DNA of 64,000 nt from Lactobacillus sp. Sy-1 (GCF_019303535.1 NZ_JACCIU010000001.1:930001-994000); one strand, 5' to 3'. Numbered from the stretch's first letter, positions 27,741-37,473 are shown. Made by a program: numbers and translations. Notes: a model not told the origin generated them from the sequence alone.

Positions 27741-28647
27741 TCAATTTTTAATCGGTTCACACGTAAGTATGAAGAGTCCAAAGATGTTTTTAGGTTCAGC
27801 TGAAGAAGCATTTAGCTACGGTGAAAATACGTTTATGGTTTATACCGGAGCACCACAAAATACGAAGCGCAAACCAATTGACGAATTAAGGGCGGACGAA
27901 GGAAAACAATTTATGAAGGACCACGGCATTTTATCAACCGTGGTTCACGCACCATACATCATTAATCTAGCTAATGCGGCGAAGGCCCATAACTTTGAAT
28001 TTGCGATTCAGTTCTTAAAACAGGAAATCAAACGTTCAGAAGCCATTGGAGCACAACAAATTGTTTTACACCCGGGATCCCACGTAGGTGCTGGAGCAGC
28101 GACTGGGATTCAAAACATTGTTAAGGGGTTAAACGAAGTGATCGAACCAGATCAAAAAGCCCAGATTGCCTTAGAAACAATGGCTGGCAAGGGAACTGAA
28201 GTTGGGCGGACGTTTGAAGAACTAGCACAAATTATCGATGGAGTGCATTTAAACGAAAAGCTGTCGGTAACTTTTGATACTTGCCATACTAACGACGCTG
28301 GCTACGATGTTAAAAATGACTTTGATGGGGTGTTAGACCACTTTGATAAGGTCATTGGAATCGAACGGCTAAGGGTGGTGCACCTTAATGATTCTAAAAA
28401 TGAAATGGGGAGTCATAAGGATCGTCATGAAATTATTGGGTTAGGAACGATTGGCTTCGATGCACTGGATTACATTGCTCATCATCCCCAATTAACGACT
28501 GTGCCTAAGATTATGGAAACCCCAATGGTAAAATCGGAAGATGGTAAGCATAAATTTTCACCACATGGATATGAAGTGAAGATGTTAACTGAACAAAAGT
28601 TTGATCCTAATTTAATTGATGACATTTTGAACCAAAAACCATTCTAA
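27733..28647 (+). CDS. nfo: Deoxyribonuclease IV (endonuclease IV)
   Basis: 304 residues, TIM-barrel AP endonuclease. Metal-ligand motifs are visible: [38 protein letters not shown] (Glu), [42 protein letters not shown] and MET. It cleaves DNA 5' to abasic sites in base-excision repair. Its ATG lies within the last codons of the teichoic acid gene, so it is read from that operon although functionally unrelated. A terminator follows. Confidence 0.95.
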   Translation: MNDQFLIGSHVSMKSPKMFLGSAEEAFSYGENTFMVYTGAPQNTKRKPIDELRADEGKQFMKDHGILSTVVHAPYIINLANAAKAHNFEFAIQFLKQEIKRSEAIGAQQIVLHPGSHVGAGAATGIQNIVKGLNEVIEPDQKAQIALETMAGKGTEVGRTFEELAQIIDGVHLNEKLSVTFDTCHTNDAGYDVKNDFDGVLDHFDKVIGIERLRVVHLNDSKNEMGSHKDRHEIIGLGTIGFDALDYIAHHPQLTTVPKIMETPMVKSEDGKHKFSPHGYEVKMLTEQKFDPNLIDDILNQKPF

Positions 28648-28651
28648 ATTA

Positions 28652-28687
28652 AAAATGCAAACCAGGTTTACTGGTCTGCATTTTTTT
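28652..28687. terminator. Bidirectional terminator between nfo and ppsR
   Basis: AAAATGCA-AACCAG / CTGGTC-TGCATTTT with a 5-nt loop and T runs in both directions. It serves the convergent nfo and the minus-strand regulator. Confidence 0.82.
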
Positions 28688-29504
28688 AATGGCGATTATT
28701 TGTATCTAGGTTTAAACTTTCCATGATAATGGTTGCCGTTTCTTCAATTGATTTATTAAAAACGTTGATTACTAAACAACCTAGTTTTTTGTACAAGTCC
28801 TTAGCATATTGTAGTTCGGCCTTAATGTTTTCTGGATCGGAATATGGTGTATCTGGGCTCAATCCATATGCAATCATTCTAGCTCGACGAATCTTTTTCA
28901 ATGCTTTCGGGGTATTAGTGAGGCCAAAGATTCGGTTCGGATCCACGTCCCAAATTTGATCTGGTAGCTGGGTATTAGGCGCAATTGGAATGTTTGCAAC
29001 TTTGAGGTTCTTATTGGCTAAGTACAATGAGAGGGGGGTCTTAGAAGTTCTAGAAACCCCTAAAATAACTATGTCTGCTTTGGTCAAGTCACTAGGGTTT
29101 TTACCGTCATCATTCGCAACTGCAAATTCCATGGCGGCAATTCGGTCGAAATACTTATCGTTTAAATCATGCACTAGTCCTGGAACTCGGACGGGAGTGT
29201 CCCCAGTTCGTTCACTAACAACTGATAAAGCGTTCTGGAGACAATCTGAGTTGTAGAGGTTATTTTGGGCTGCAAAGGTACGAATCATACTGCTCAATTC
29301 TTCGTTAACCAGGGTGTGAAAAATGATGGCATTATTTTCCAACGCCATTTTTAAAATGCCGGTTAGAATTGATTTAGTTTGGATAAATGGAAACCGTTGG
29401 TAATTGACTTTAACGTCTGGAAACTGGGAGACGGCAATCCTAGCAACTGAAAAGGCCGTTTCACCACTTGAATCTGAGATAATAAATACGTTTATATTTT
29501 TCAT
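28686..29504 (-). CDS. ppsR: Pyruvate, phosphate dikinase regulatory protein (DUF299)
   Basis: 272 residues. The start VFIISDSSGETAFSVARIAV and the P-loop ILGVSRTSKTPLSLYLANK identify the PPDK/PEP synthase regulatory kinase-pyrophosphorylase family, which switches its target by ADP-dependent phosphorylation of a threonine. SD AGGAGG precedes the ATG at 29504. It is divergent from rpsU. Neither ppdK nor ppsA is in this window. The target in this organism is unknown; in Firmicutes such genes often sit near glyS/dnaG, as here. Confidence 0.92.
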   Translation of the reverse strand: MKNINVFIISDSSGETAFSVARIAVSQFPDVKVNYQRFPFIQTKSILTGILKMALENNAIIFHTLVNEELSSMIRTFAAQNNLYNSDCLQNALSVVSERTGDTPVRVPGLVHDLNDKYFDRIAAMEFAVANDDGKNPSDLTKADIVILGVSRTSKTPLSLYLANKNLKVANIPIAPNTQLPDQIWDVDPNRIFGLTNTPKALKKIRRARMIAYGLSPDTPYSDPENIKAELQYAKDLYKKLGCLVINVFNKSIEETATIIMESLNLDTNNRH

Positions 29505-29563
29505 GGGAATCCTCCTATTGATATAAATTTATTCTAGCATATTTGAATTTTTTTTCAGAGTTA

Positions 29564-29592
29564 TTGACTGTAAATTAATTGTTAGGTATAAT
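29564..29592 (+). promoter_or_regulatory. Promoter of rpsU
   Basis: TTGACT (29564-29569), exactly 17 bp, TATAAT (29587-29592): one of the best sigma-A matches in the window, as suits a ribosomal protein gene. Confidence 0.85.
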
Positions 29593-29672
29593 TATTAAGA
29601 ACTATTATATTATGTTTTTATTTCATGATATCAAAGTAGTTGTATTTTGAGCTCGGAGGGAGGGATTTTCAT

Positions 29673-29864
29673 ATGTCAAAAACAGTCGTTCGTAAAAACG
29701 AATCTCTTGATGATGCTCTTCGTCGTTTCAAGCGTACCGTTTCAAAGAGTGGTACATTGCGTGAATACCGTAAACGTGAATTCTACGAAAAACCTAGCGT
29801 AAAACGTAAATTAAAATCCGAAGCAGCAAGAAAACGCAACAGCAAAAAGCGTCGTAGCTTCTAA
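29673..29864 (+). CDS. rpsU: 30S ribosomal protein S21
   Basis: 63 residues from ATG 29673, behind the long SD GGAGGGAGG; the in-frame ATG at 29640 has no [22 protein letters not shown] and the basic tail KRRSF are diagnostic for bS21, a small-subunit protein near the mRNA platform. It has its own strong promoter and a terminator. The CGT/CGC-rich Arg codon use fits a highly expressed gene. Confidence 0.97.
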   Translation: MSKTVVRKNESLDDALRRFKRTVSKSGTLREYRKREFYEKPSVKRKLKSEAARKRNSKKRRSF

Positions 29865-29870
29865 TCTATA

Positions 29871-29902
29871 AAAACGTTCCTGTTGTTTCAGGAGCGTTTT
29901 TT
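29871..29902 (+). terminator. Intrinsic terminator after rpsU
   Basis: AAAACGTTCCTG / CAGGAGCGTTTT, 12 pairs including one G-U, then TT. It directly follows rpsU. Confidence 0.85.
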
Positions 29903-29935
29903 AGTGCTTAAATATATTTGAAAAGGATGACGGAC

Positions 29936-30379
29936 ATGAGTTTAAACGATGAATTAACCACTGATTTAAAGGCTGCAATGAAGGCTCACGATAAGGAAAG
30001 CCTCGGAGTAATTAGATTACTAAAGTCGGCCCTAACCAATGAACGGGTTAAGTTAGGTCATGACTTAACCCCCGATGAAGAAAGTAACGTTGTAATGAAG
30101 GAATATAAACAACGTAAAGAATCCATCGAAGAATTTAAGAAGGGGAACAGAGACGACTTAGTTGCAGAACAAGAATCACAACTAAAGGTTTTGGATAAAT
30201 ACGTTCCAGAACAAATGTCAGAAGCTGAGATTAACCAAGTTGTTAAGGACACCATCGCTGCAGTTGGTGCTACTGGCAAGGGTGATTTTGGTAAGGTCAT
30301 GGGTGCCGTAATGCCAAAGGTAAAGGGGAAGGCAGACGGGACGTTAGTGAATAAGGCGGTTAAGACGCTGCTTCAGTAA
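29936..30379 (+). CDS. yqeY: GatB/YqeY domain protein
   Basis: 147 residues from ATG 29936 (SD AAAAGG about nine bases upstream). The sequence LNDELTTDLKAAMKAHDKES, ESIEEFKKGNRDDLVAEQES and GKGDFGKVMGAVMPKVKGKADG is the YqeY family, homologous to the C-terminal tRNA-binding domain of GatB. Its exact role is not established; a tRNA-related function is assumed. It lies after rpsU and before phoH, the usual Firmicutes order. Confidence 0.92.
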   Translation: MSLNDELTTDLKAAMKAHDKESLGVIRLLKSALTNERVKLGHDLTPDEESNVVMKEYKQRKESIEEFKKGNRDDLVAEQESQLKVLDKYVPEQMSEAEINQVVKDTIAAVGATGKGDFGKVMGAVMPKVKGKADGTLVNKAVKTLLQ

Positions 30380-30392
30380 TATCGATCTTAAT

Positions 30393-30410
30393 TGGGTGTT
30401 AATTCACCCA
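30393..30410 (+). other. Hairpin after yqeY
   Basis: TGGGTG TTAATT CACCCA, a perfect 6-bp stem 14 bp after the yqeY stop. No T run follows, so it is at most a weak terminator or an mRNA 3'-end stabiliser. Confidence 0.35.
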
Positions 30411-30482
30411 GTCATACATAATCAACAGGGGTATCTTCTTTTGTAATTGCGTTTTTTATGCTAATATTTGGGTATCATTTAA

Positions 30483-30488
30483 TATAAT
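30483..30488 (+). promoter_or_regulatory. Possible -10 element ahead of phoH
   Basis: Perfect TATAAT 25 bp before the phoH start codon. No convincing -35 at 16-18 bp, so confidence is limited. Confidence 0.35.
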
Positions 30489-30512
30489 AGTAAAGTAAGG
30501 GAGCATTATAAT

Positions 30513-31487
30513 TTGATTGATGATAATGTTATAACTGATAGTTTCGTTTTAAGTAATTTAGACGATGAACCTGCATTATTAGGATCACAAAATAAATTTG
30601 TCACTTTATTAGAAGAAGGAATGGACGTATCAATTAACGCTTTTGGGACTAAGATTAAGGTCTCAGGCGATTCCGAAAAAGTGAAGAATACACTCGCTAT
30701 TTTTAAAAACATGGTTGATCTCATTCACAGTGGAATTGGGTTGAATGACAGCGACTTTGTTAGTGCCATGAAGATGGCTAATAATGGCACGCTAGAATAT
30801 TTTAAAGACTTATACAACCAAGTATTGATCAAGGACATCAAGGGCAATCCAGTTAGAATTAAGAACTTTGGCCAACGTCAATACGTTCAATCGGTTCAAA
30901 GAAATGATGTTACCTTTGGGATTGGACCCGCTGGGACCGGGAAAACTTACTTAGCCGTGGTAATGGCGGTTGCAGCCCTCAAACGGGGAACCGTTGAAAA
31001 AATTATCTTGACCCGGCCCGCAGTGGAAGCTGGGGAGAGTTTAGGTTTCTTACCCGGTGATTTGAAGGAAAAAATTGATCCATATTTGCGACCAATTTAC
31101 GATGCCCTCTATTCTATTTTAGGGGCTGAGCATACCAATCGAATGCTAGAAAAGGGGATTATTGAAGTTGCACCGCTTGCTTATATGCGGGGACGGACCC
31201 TTGACAATGCCTTTGTTATTTTGGATGAAGCCCAAAATACAACTAGTGCTCAAATGAAAATGTTCTTGACGCGGCTAGGTTTTGAATCAAAGATGATTGT
31301 TAATGGAGATATTTCGCAAATCGATTTACCTAGACACACCACTAGTGGACTGGTTGAAGCCCAAAAAATTCTACAAAACGTTAAAAGCATTCGCTTCGTT
31401 GCGTTTTCAGCTGACGATGTGGTGAGACATCCAGTGGTTGCTAGAATTATTAACGCATATGAAAGTTTCGATGACACCAAAAAATAG
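30513..31487 (+). CDS. phoH: PhoH family ATPase
   Basis: 324 residues, starting at TTG 30513 with AAGGGAG about ten bases upstream. The N-terminal KH-like region (residues about 1-110) is followed by a P-loop ATPase: Walker A FGIGPAGTGKTYLAVV and Walker B AFVILDEAQNTTSAQMKMFL. PhoH-like proteins are linked to RNA metabolism, though the activity is poorly defined. It begins the phoH-ybeY-dgkA-era-recO operon with 12-bp or overlapping junctions, which ties it to ribosome assembly factors. Confidence 0.94.
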   Translation: MIDDNVITDSFVLSNLDDEPALLGSQNKFVTLLEEGMDVSINAFGTKIKVSGDSEKVKNTLAIFKNMVDLIHSGIGLNDSDFVSAMKMANNGTLEYFKDLYNQVLIKDIKGNPVRIKNFGQRQYVQSVQRNDVTFGIGPAGTGKTYLAVVMAVAALKRGTVEKIILTRPAVEAGESLGFLPGDLKEKIDPYLRPIYDALYSILGAEHTNRMLEKGIIEVAPLAYMRGRTLDNAFVILDEAQNTTSAQMKMFLTRLGFESKMIVNGDISQIDLPRHTTSGLVEAQKILQNVKSIRFVAFSADDVVRHPVVARIINAYESFDDTKK

Positions 31488-31499
31488 AGGATAGATTAA

Positions 31500-31973
31500 A
31501 TGGATTTAGAAATTTATGATGATACCAAAGATGGGGCGGACCCAAAGGACGTCCAGTTAATCAAGGATGTTTTAGAATATGCTGGAAAGTACCTAAAACT
31601 ACGTGAAGATACTGAAATGTCAGTGACTTTGGTAAACAACGACCGTATCAAAGAAATTAACCGTGAGTATCGTGGCGTTGACCGAGCGACCGATGTAATT
31701 AGCTTTGCGATTGAAGATGGCGACGATGATATTAAAATGAGTCCCGAAATGGCAGCTGAAATTCCCGAAAATTTAGGTGATATCTTTGTATCGGTAGATA
31801 AAGTTGCTGAACAGGCTGATTTCTTAGAACATTCATACGACCGTGAGCTAGGCTTTTTAGTTGTCCACGGCTTTTTACATTTAAATGGCTATGATCACAT
31901 GCAACCTGAGGATGAGGCGGTAATGTTCCCACTTCAAAGAAAGATTATGGATTCATATGGGCTTAAAAGATAA
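31500..31973 (+). CDS. ybeY: Endoribonuclease YbeY, 16S rRNA maturation
   Basis: 157 residues. The zinc-binding motif HGFLHLNGYDH (HxxxHxxxxxH) is intact, with YRGVDRATDVISFAIE upstream. YbeY acts in 16S rRNA 3'-end processing and 70S quality control. It is in the usual position between phoH and dgkA and overlaps dgkA by 17 bp. Confidence 0.96.
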   Translation: MDLEIYDDTKDGADPKDVQLIKDVLEYAGKYLKLREDTEMSVTLVNNDRIKEINREYRGVDRATDVISFAIEDGDDDIKMSPEMAAEIPENLGDIFVSVDKVAEQADFLEHSYDRELGFLVVHGFLHLNGYDHMQPEDEAVMFPLQRKIMDSYGLKR

Positions 31974-32358
31974 CAAGCAGGTTGGCAAAAACCACCATTT
32001 TTACCAGTCCCTTTTTCACGCACTAAATGGTTTACGGGTTCTATTAGTTTCGGAGCGAAACTTTCGGGCCCACTCGGTTAGTGCGCTGGCAGTCTTACTA
32101 GGGGCGTTTCTTTTGCGGGCTTCACTGAATGACTATTTATGGTTAGTCCTATCAATTTTTATCGTGTTATTCGCAGAAACGATTAATTCAATCGTTGAAC
32201 GGGTGGTGGATATGTTAGTTGGTGATAGATATAGTGAACTGGCAAAGGAAGCTAAGGATATTGCTGCTGGTGGGGTTTTGCTGACCGCTTTTTTAGCTTC
32301 TGTAATTGGTTTAATTGTATTTGTTCCGCTTTTATTAAAATTAATGCCCTGGAGGTAA
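31957..32358 (+). CDS. dgkA: Undecaprenol/diacylglycerol kinase, DgkA type
   Basis: 133 residues with three membrane helices. FRAHSVSALAVLLG and the catalytic FAETINSIVERVVDMLVGDR identify the prokaryotic DgkA fold; Gram-positive members phosphorylate undecaprenol. The ATG overlaps the ybeY end, implying coupling. It supplies lipid carrier phosphate for peptidoglycan and teichoic acid synthesis, linking this operon loosely to the wall genes elsewhere in the window. Confidence 0.94.
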   Translation: MGLKDNKQVGKNHHFYQSLFHALNGLRVLLVSERNFRAHSVSALAVLLGAFLLRASLNDYLWLVLSIFIVLFAETINSIVERVVDMLVGDRYSELAKEAKDIAAGGVLLTAFLASVIGLIVFVPLLLKLMPWR

Positions 32359-32362
32359 GTAA

Positions 32363-33268
32363 ATGGATAATCCTAACTTTAAATCTGGCTTTGTTGCCAT
32401 TGTTGGACGGCCTAACGTTGGAAAATCAACCTTTTTAAACCGGGTGATTGGCCAAAAAATTGCCATTATGAGTGATAAAGCACAAACAACTAGAAATAAG
32501 ATTCAGGGGGTTTATACCACTGATGAATCCCAAATTGTCTTCTTGGATACTCCCGGGGTTCAAAAACCTAAGAGTCAATTAGGGAGCTTTATGGAAGAAT
32601 CTGCCATGTCAGCATTAAAAGACATCGATGCAGTGTTATTTATGGTCAGTGCCATTGAAAAACGGGGGGCCGGGGATAACTTCATCATTAACCGACTAAA
32701 AGAAGTTAAGCAACCGGTTTATCTGGTGATTAATAAGATTGATAAGGTTAATCCGAACGATCTATTACCAATTATGGATACCTATAAACGGGCCCTGGAC
32801 TGGGCCGGGGTATTTCCAATCTCCGCTTTGCAGGGCAATAACGTTGACGAATTACTAACCGACTTAACGTATCATTTACCAACCGGGCCTCAGTACTACC
32901 CAGCCGATCAGGTAACTGACCATCCTGAACGCTTTATCGTTGCTGAGTTAATCCGGGAAAAGATTTTTCAATTAACTAGACAGGAAATTCCATACTCAGT
33001 TGCGATTGACGTGGAGAAAATCAGGGCTAATGATGATGGAAAGGTTACGATTCAAGCATCCATTATTTTGGATCATGATAGTCAAAAGGGAATTGTAATT
33101 GGTAAAAAGGGTGCCATGTTAAAGAAAATTGGGACCCTGGCTCGTAAGGACATCGAAGATCTTCTAGGGAGCAAGGTTTTCTTGGAACTTTGGGTGAAGG
33201 TTCAACCAGGTTGGCGTGACAAGGGTTCCGTTTTGAAAGAACTCGGTTACAAAAAGAAGGATTATTAA
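32363..33268 (+). CDS. era: GTPase Era, 30S assembly
   Basis: 301 residues. G1 [15 protein letters not shown]3 [13 protein letters not shown] and G4 NKIDKV, with a C-terminal KH domain ([20 protein letters not shown]) that binds the 3' end of 16S rRNA. It is of standard length and lies 4 bp after dgkA, behind GGAGG. Together with ybeY upstream it forms a ribosome-maturation module. Confidence 0.97.
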   Translation: MDNPNFKSGFVAIVGRPNVGKSTFLNRVIGQKIAIMSDKAQTTRNKIQGVYTTDESQIVFLDTPGVQKPKSQLGSFMEESAMSALKDIDAVLFMVSAIEKRGAGDNFIINRLKEVKQPVYLVINKIDKVNPNDLLPIMDTYKRALDWAGVFPISALQGNNVDELLTDLTYHLPTGPQYYPADQVTDHPERFIVAELIREKIFQLTRQEIPYSVAIDVEKIRANDDGKVTIQASIILDHDSQKGIVIGKKGAMLKKIGTLARKDIEDLLGSKVFLELWVKVQPGWRDKGSVLKELGYKKKDY

Positions 33269-33275
33269 TTAGGAT

Positions 33276-34046
33276 GTGGTGAATTTGGCCACTAGGAAAA
33301 ACGTTCCGTTTAACGGAATTTTATTATACCGAAAGAATTACCGTGAAAATGACATGCTCGTTAAGTTCTTTACCAATGAATTTGGGACCAAGATGTTTCT
33401 AATTCGGCGGGGCCGAAAGCAGGGCTTTAAAATGAGCGCTGATATCCTACCGTTCACTTACGGGAAGTATGAGGGGACGATTTCAGATCAGGGCCTTTCA
33501 TACATTCGTGAGCCACTAACTACGCACCACTACACTCAAATTAGTGCCGACATCGTTTTGAATGCCTATGCTACCTACGTGATGAGTTTAATTGATACCG
33601 CGTTGCCGGAGGGCGAGGTTAACCACCATTGGTTTAACCAACTCTATTACGCCCTCGCCCTTATTGATCAGAGGGTGGATCCAGCAATTATTACCAATAT
33701 TGTTGAGATTCAATTGTTGGAGCTATTTGGAGTTCAACCATGGTTAAAGGACTGCGTGGTTTGCCATGAAACCAATCTGCCACTAGATTATTCAGCACCC
33801 TACAATGGGTTATTGTGTCAACGCCATTGGCACTTAGATCCTAGAAGGTTTGGATTAGGGCGACGAGCTGTCTTTTACCTCCAGAAGTTTTCGGTGGTTA
33901 ACCTTAAACAAATTCGCTCAATTAAGGTTGGCAAAGGAACCAAAAACGAGTTAAGGAACCTATTAGATAGTATTTATGAAGATACGGTTGGAATTCATTT
34001 GAAGAGTAAAAAGTTTTTGGATGAAATCAGTCAAATGGGGTTCTAA
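33276..34046 (+). CDS. recO: DNA repair protein RecO
   Basis: About 253-256 residues. The N-terminal OB fold (FNGILLYRKNYRENDMLVKFF) and a zinc-finger region (CVVCHETN and LLCQRHWH) match RecO, which loads RecA and anneals ssDNA in gap repair. The usual four-Cys site appears as C, C, C and H. Start uncertain: GTG 33276, GTG 33279 or TTG 33285 all share AGGATGTGG; TTG would begin MATRKNVPFNG. It is last in the operon; no terminator is visible before the next promoter. Confidence 0.93.
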   Translation: MVNLATRKNVPFNGILLYRKNYRENDMLVKFFTNEFGTKMFLIRRGRKQGFKMSADILPFTYGKYEGTISDQGLSYIREPLTTHHYTQISADIVLNAYATYVMSLIDTALPEGEVNHHWFNQLYYALALIDQRVDPAIITNIVEIQLLELFGVQPWLKDCVVCHETNLPLDYSAPYNGLLCQRHWHLDPRRFGLGRRAVFYLQKFSVVNLKQIRSIKVGKGTKNELRNLLDSIYEDTVGIHLKSKKFLDEISQMGF

Positions 34047-34050
34047 ACAA

Positions 34051-34079
34051 TTGACTTTTTAAGAATCGTAAATTATGAT
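34051..34079 (+). promoter_or_regulatory. Promoter of glyQ-glyS
   Basis: TTGACT (34051-34056), 17 bp, TATGAT (34074-34079), immediately after recO and just before the T-box leader. Confidence 0.75.
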
Positions 34080-34084
34080 TAGGA

Positions 34085-34302
34085 TAAATATATATCGGTG
34101 ATGAAAAAAGAGGGTTATGATTAATCGCTTTACAGTGAGGCTAGGCTTAGTGAGAACTAGTTGGGGGATAATTATAATTTGGCGCTTTTGGAACTGAAAC
34201 CATTGAAAGTAGCTAATCTAAATGGATTAGAAGTAGGGTGGAACCGCGAACAAATCGTCCCTATGTAAATAACGGAATGTTATTTACATAGGCTTTTTTT
34301 AT
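34085..34302 (+). promoter_or_regulatory. Glycine T-box riboswitch controlling glyQS
   Basis: The T-box sequence AGGGTGGAACCGCG (34235-34248) is followed by terminator CCTATGTAAATAAC / GTTATTTACATAGG and a run of T (34259-34300). The specifier is most likely GGC (34181-34183), followed by G, a Gly codon. The variable base in TGGA would pair with the U73 discriminator of bacterial tRNA-Gly. This leader senses uncharged tRNA-Gly. Confidence 0.94.
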
Positions 34303-34329
34303 GCCGTCATTATTTAGGAGGAGTATTCA

Positions 34330-35256
34330 ATGACTAAGAAATTGTCAATGCAAGAAATTATTTTAAAACTTCAGCAATATTGGTCAAACCAAGGTTGTTT
34401 ATTAATGCAAGCTTACGACACCGAAAAGGGTGCTGGGACCATGAGCCCATACACGTTCTTACGGGCAATTGGGCCTGAACCATGGAACGCCGCATATGTA
34501 GAACCATCTAGAAGACCAGCTGATGGTCGGTATGGTGAAAACCCTAACCGACTCTACCAACACCACCAATTTCAAGTGTTGATGAAACCATCTCCTGAAA
34601 ATATTCAAGAACTATACTTAGACAGTTTAAAGGAACTGGGGATTAACCCGGTTGAACATGACATCCGCTTCGTCGAAGATAACTGGGAAAACCCATCCAT
34701 GGGGTGTGCCGGTGTTGGTTGGGAAATCTGGCTCGACGGAATGGAAGTTACTCAATTTACTTACTTCCAAGTCGTGGGGGGCCAAGAAATGGATCCCGTT
34801 GCCGCTGAAATTACCTATGGACTTGAAAGATTATCATCATATATTCAAGATGTTAATAACGTATTTGAATTGGATTGGGGTTACGGAGTAAAGTACGGCG
34901 ATATCTTCAAGGAACCAGAATTTGAACACTCCAAATACAGCTTTGAAGAAAGCGACCAAGACATGCTATTGACTTTATTTAACACCTACGAAAAGGAAGC
35001 CCATAAGCAAATTGCAAATGGATTGGTGCATCCTGCTTACGATTACATTCTTAAGTGTAGCCATACCTTTAACCTCTTGGATGCTCGTGGTGCAGTATCA
35101 GTAACTGAACGGGCGGGTTACCTTTCCCGAATTAGAAAAATGGCGCGGTCAGTTGCCAAGGCCTTCATTGAAGAACGTCGTAAACTAGGCTTTCCATTGA
35201 TCAAGGATGAAAAGAAACGCCAAGAATTACTAAAAGATGACAAGGAGGACAAATAA
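34330..35256 (+). CDS. glyQ: Glycyl-tRNA synthetase alpha subunit
   Basis: 308 residues. [40 protein letters not shown] and [19 protein letters not shown] are signature GlyQ segments. The alpha subunit provides the catalytic core of the alpha2-beta2 enzyme. The start ATG follows GGAGGAG. Its stop precedes glyS by 1 bp, and expression is set by the T-box. Confidence 0.97.
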   Translation: MTKKLSMQEIILKLQQYWSNQGCLLMQAYDTEKGAGTMSPYTFLRAIGPEPWNAAYVEPSRRPADGRYGENPNRLYQHHQFQVLMKPSPENIQELYLDSLKELGINPVEHDIRFVEDNWENPSMGCAGVGWEIWLDGMEVTQFTYFQVVGGQEMDPVAAEITYGLERLSSYIQDVNNVFELDWGYGVKYGDIFKEPEFEHSKYSFEESDQDMLLTLFNTYEKEAHKQIANGLVHPAYDYILKCSHTFNLLDARGAVSVTERAGYLSRIRKMARSVAKAFIEERRKLGFPLIKDEKKRQELLKDDKEDK

Positions 35257-35257
35257 G

Positions 35258-37336
35258 ATGGCACATACTTATTTATTAGAAGTTGGATTAGAAGAAATGC
35301 CTGCTCACGTTGTTACACCTAGCATCAAGCAGTTAGTAAAACGGGCCAGTGCTTTTTTGAAAGAACAACGAATTACGTTTGATCAAATCAAACCATTTTC
35401 TACCCCCAGACGACTAACCTTACAAATTAGTGGTTTAGCAGATAAGCAGACCGATATTGATGAATCAGTAAAGGGGCCTGCCAAGAAAATTGCTCAAGAT
35501 GCTGATGGAAATTGGACCAAGGCTGCAATCGGATTTTCAAAGGGGCAGGGTGCTAATCCAGATGACATCGAGTTCAAGACGGTGAAGGGAACTGAGTATG
35601 TATATATCGAAAAACATATTGCTGGAAAACCAGTGGCAGAAGTACTTCCTGAAATCAAAGATGTTATCACTAGTATGACCTTCCCAACTAGAATGAAGTG
35701 GAACGTTTATCATCTTGAATACATTCGGCCCATTCGTTGGCTAGTTTCCGTTTTAGACAGTGAAGTGGTGCCATTTTCCATCTTAGACGTTGATGCTGGA
35801 CGGACTAGCCGTGGTCACCGTTTCTTAGGCCATGATGTTGAAATCAAAAACGCTACTGATTACGAAGCTGACCTGGAAAAGGAATTTGTAATCGTTGATG
35901 CTGATAAGCGAAAGGATAACATTAAATCCCAAATCGCTAAACTAGCTGCTGATAAGGATTGGGACGTAAAGGTAAGCCCTTCTTTACTAGAAGAAGTTAA
36001 TAACTTAGTGGAATGGCCAACGGTGTTTGCTGGGAACTTCGCCAAGAAGTACCTTTCAATTCCTGCTGAGGTACTAATCACTTCGATGCGTGATAATCAA
36101 CGGTTCTTCTACGTTGTAAACCAATCAGGGGAACTATTGCCCCACTTTGTTGCGGTTAGAAATGGGAACGACTATGATATTCAAAACGTGATTAGTGGAA
36201 ATGAAAAGGTGCTTACCGCTCGTTTGGAAGATGCAATGTTCTTCTACAATGAAGATCAAAAGCACTCAATTGATTTCTTTGTGAACCGTTTGAAGAAGGT
36301 CAGTTTCCATGATAAAATTTCCACCGTTTATGAAAAAATGGAACGGGTCCAAATTATTGTGGAACAAATTGCTAAGCAGGTGGGCTTAACCGCAGAACAA
36401 ACTGCTGATGCTAAGCGGGCGGCTCAAATTTACAAGTTTGACTTAGTTACTGAAATGGTCGGCGAATTTTCTGAATTACAAGGGGTAATGGGTGAAAAGT
36501 ACGCCCTATTGAAGGGTGAAAAACCGGCCGTTGCAACTGCAATTAGAGAACACTATCTACCAGCTTCTTCTAATGGGGCGCTACCAGAAACTGCTGTTGG
36601 GGCAGCATTAGCGCTAGCTGATAAGTTCGATAGCATTATGACGTTCTTTGCCGCAGGCATGGTTCCATCTGGGTCCAATGATCCATACGCATTGAGAAGA
36701 CAGGCAATTGGAATTGTTAGAATTTTAAATGAATACGGTTGGTCACTACCACTTGCTGATACAATGGAAAGTTTCATCATTGATGAACAAAGAGCGGATA
36801 AGGCGCCTGATTTAGATCAAAATGCTCAGATCAATGCGGTAATTGATTTTATTAAGGACCGGGTCGTAAATGTCCTTCAAGACGAATCCGTGCGGCATGA
36901 TATTATCGATGCAACCGTAAACGCTACTAATAACGATGTCTTGTACATGCTAGATAGTGCAAAGGTATTATCAGAAAAAGCCCATGGTGATCATTTTAAG
37001 GCCATCGTTGAAGCGTTAGGACGGGTGGTTAAGATTTCCGTTAAAGCTGACTTTGCAGACGAAGATCTTCAAATCGATCCATTCCTATTCACTAACGATT
37101 CAGAAAAAGCATTGTACGATGTTGTTAATAACATTAAAGATCATTTTGTTAGTGAAAAACCATTAACTGCATATGAACAACTTGCCGGGTTAGCAGCACC
37201 AATTGATGACTACTTCGACCAAACCATGGTTATGGACAAGGATGAAGCAGTTAAAAATAACCACTTAAAGCAAATGGTATTAATCTCCAACCTAATTAAC
37301 TGGTTCAGTGCCATTGATCAACTAATTGTAAAATAA
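35258..37336 (+). CDS. glyS: Glycyl-tRNA synthetase beta subunit
   Basis: 692 residues from ATG 35258, with AAGGAGGA inside the end of glyQ. HTYLLEVGLEEMPAHVV at the start, PTRMKWNVYHLEYIRPIRWLV, and SNDPYALRRQAIGIVRIL in the HD-like region match GlyS. It supplies tRNA recognition for the tetrameric synthetase. Confidence 0.97.
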   Translation: MAHTYLLEVGLEEMPAHVVTPSIKQLVKRASAFLKEQRITFDQIKPFSTPRRLTLQISGLADKQTDIDESVKGPAKKIAQDADGNWTKAAIGFSKGQGANPDDIEFKTVKGTEYVYIEKHIAGKPVAEVLPEIKDVITSMTFPTRMKWNVYHLEYIRPIRWLVSVLDSEVVPFSILDVDAGRTSRGHRFLGHDVEIKNATDYEADLEKEFVIVDADKRKDNIKSQIAKLAADKDWDVKVSPSLLEEVNNLVEWPTVFAGNFAKKYLSIPAEVLITSMRDNQRFFYVVNQSGELLPHFVAVRNGNDYDIQNVISGNEKVLTARLEDAMFFYNEDQKHSIDFFVNRLKKVSFHDKISTVYEKMERVQIIVEQIAKQVGLTAEQTADAKRAAQIYKFDLVTEMVGEFSELQGVMGEKYALLKGEKPAVATAIREHYLPASSNGALPETAVGAALALADKFDSIMTFFAAGMVPSGSNDPYALRRQAIGIVRILNEYGWSLPLADTMESFIIDEQRADKAPDLDQNAQINAVIDFIKDRVVNVLQDESVRHDIIDATVNATNNDVLYMLDSAKVLSEKAHGDHFKAIVEALGRVVKISVKADFADEDLQIDPFLFTNDSEKALYDVVNNIKDHFVSEKPLTAYEQLAGLAAPIDDYFDQTMVMDKDEAVKNNHLKQMVLISNLINWFSAIDQLIVK

Positions 37337-37344
37337 AAATCAAT

Positions 37345-37372
37345 TTGCTTTTGATTTAAAAATGAATATGAT
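37345..37372 (+). promoter_or_regulatory. Candidate promoter of dnaG-rpoD
   Basis: TTGCTT (37345-37350), 16 bp, TATGAT (37367-37372), just after the glyS stop. Confidence 0.5.
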
Positions 37373-37404
37373 ACTATATTAATAAGTGTTTATTGTATCG
37401 GATT

Positions 37405-37441
37405 AAAAGTCGCATCTTATGTATTCAAGGTGCGACTTTTA
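37405..37441 (+). terminator. Hairpin between glyS and dnaG
   Basis: AAAAGTCGCATCTT / AAGGTGCGACTTTT, about 13 pairs with an 8-nt loop. The T run is only four bases. It is downstream of the candidate dnaG promoter, so it could end glyS transcripts and also attenuate dnaG. Confidence 0.55.
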
Positions 37442-37473
37442 AGAATTAGATTGATTTTTAATGGGGTGTTGAA

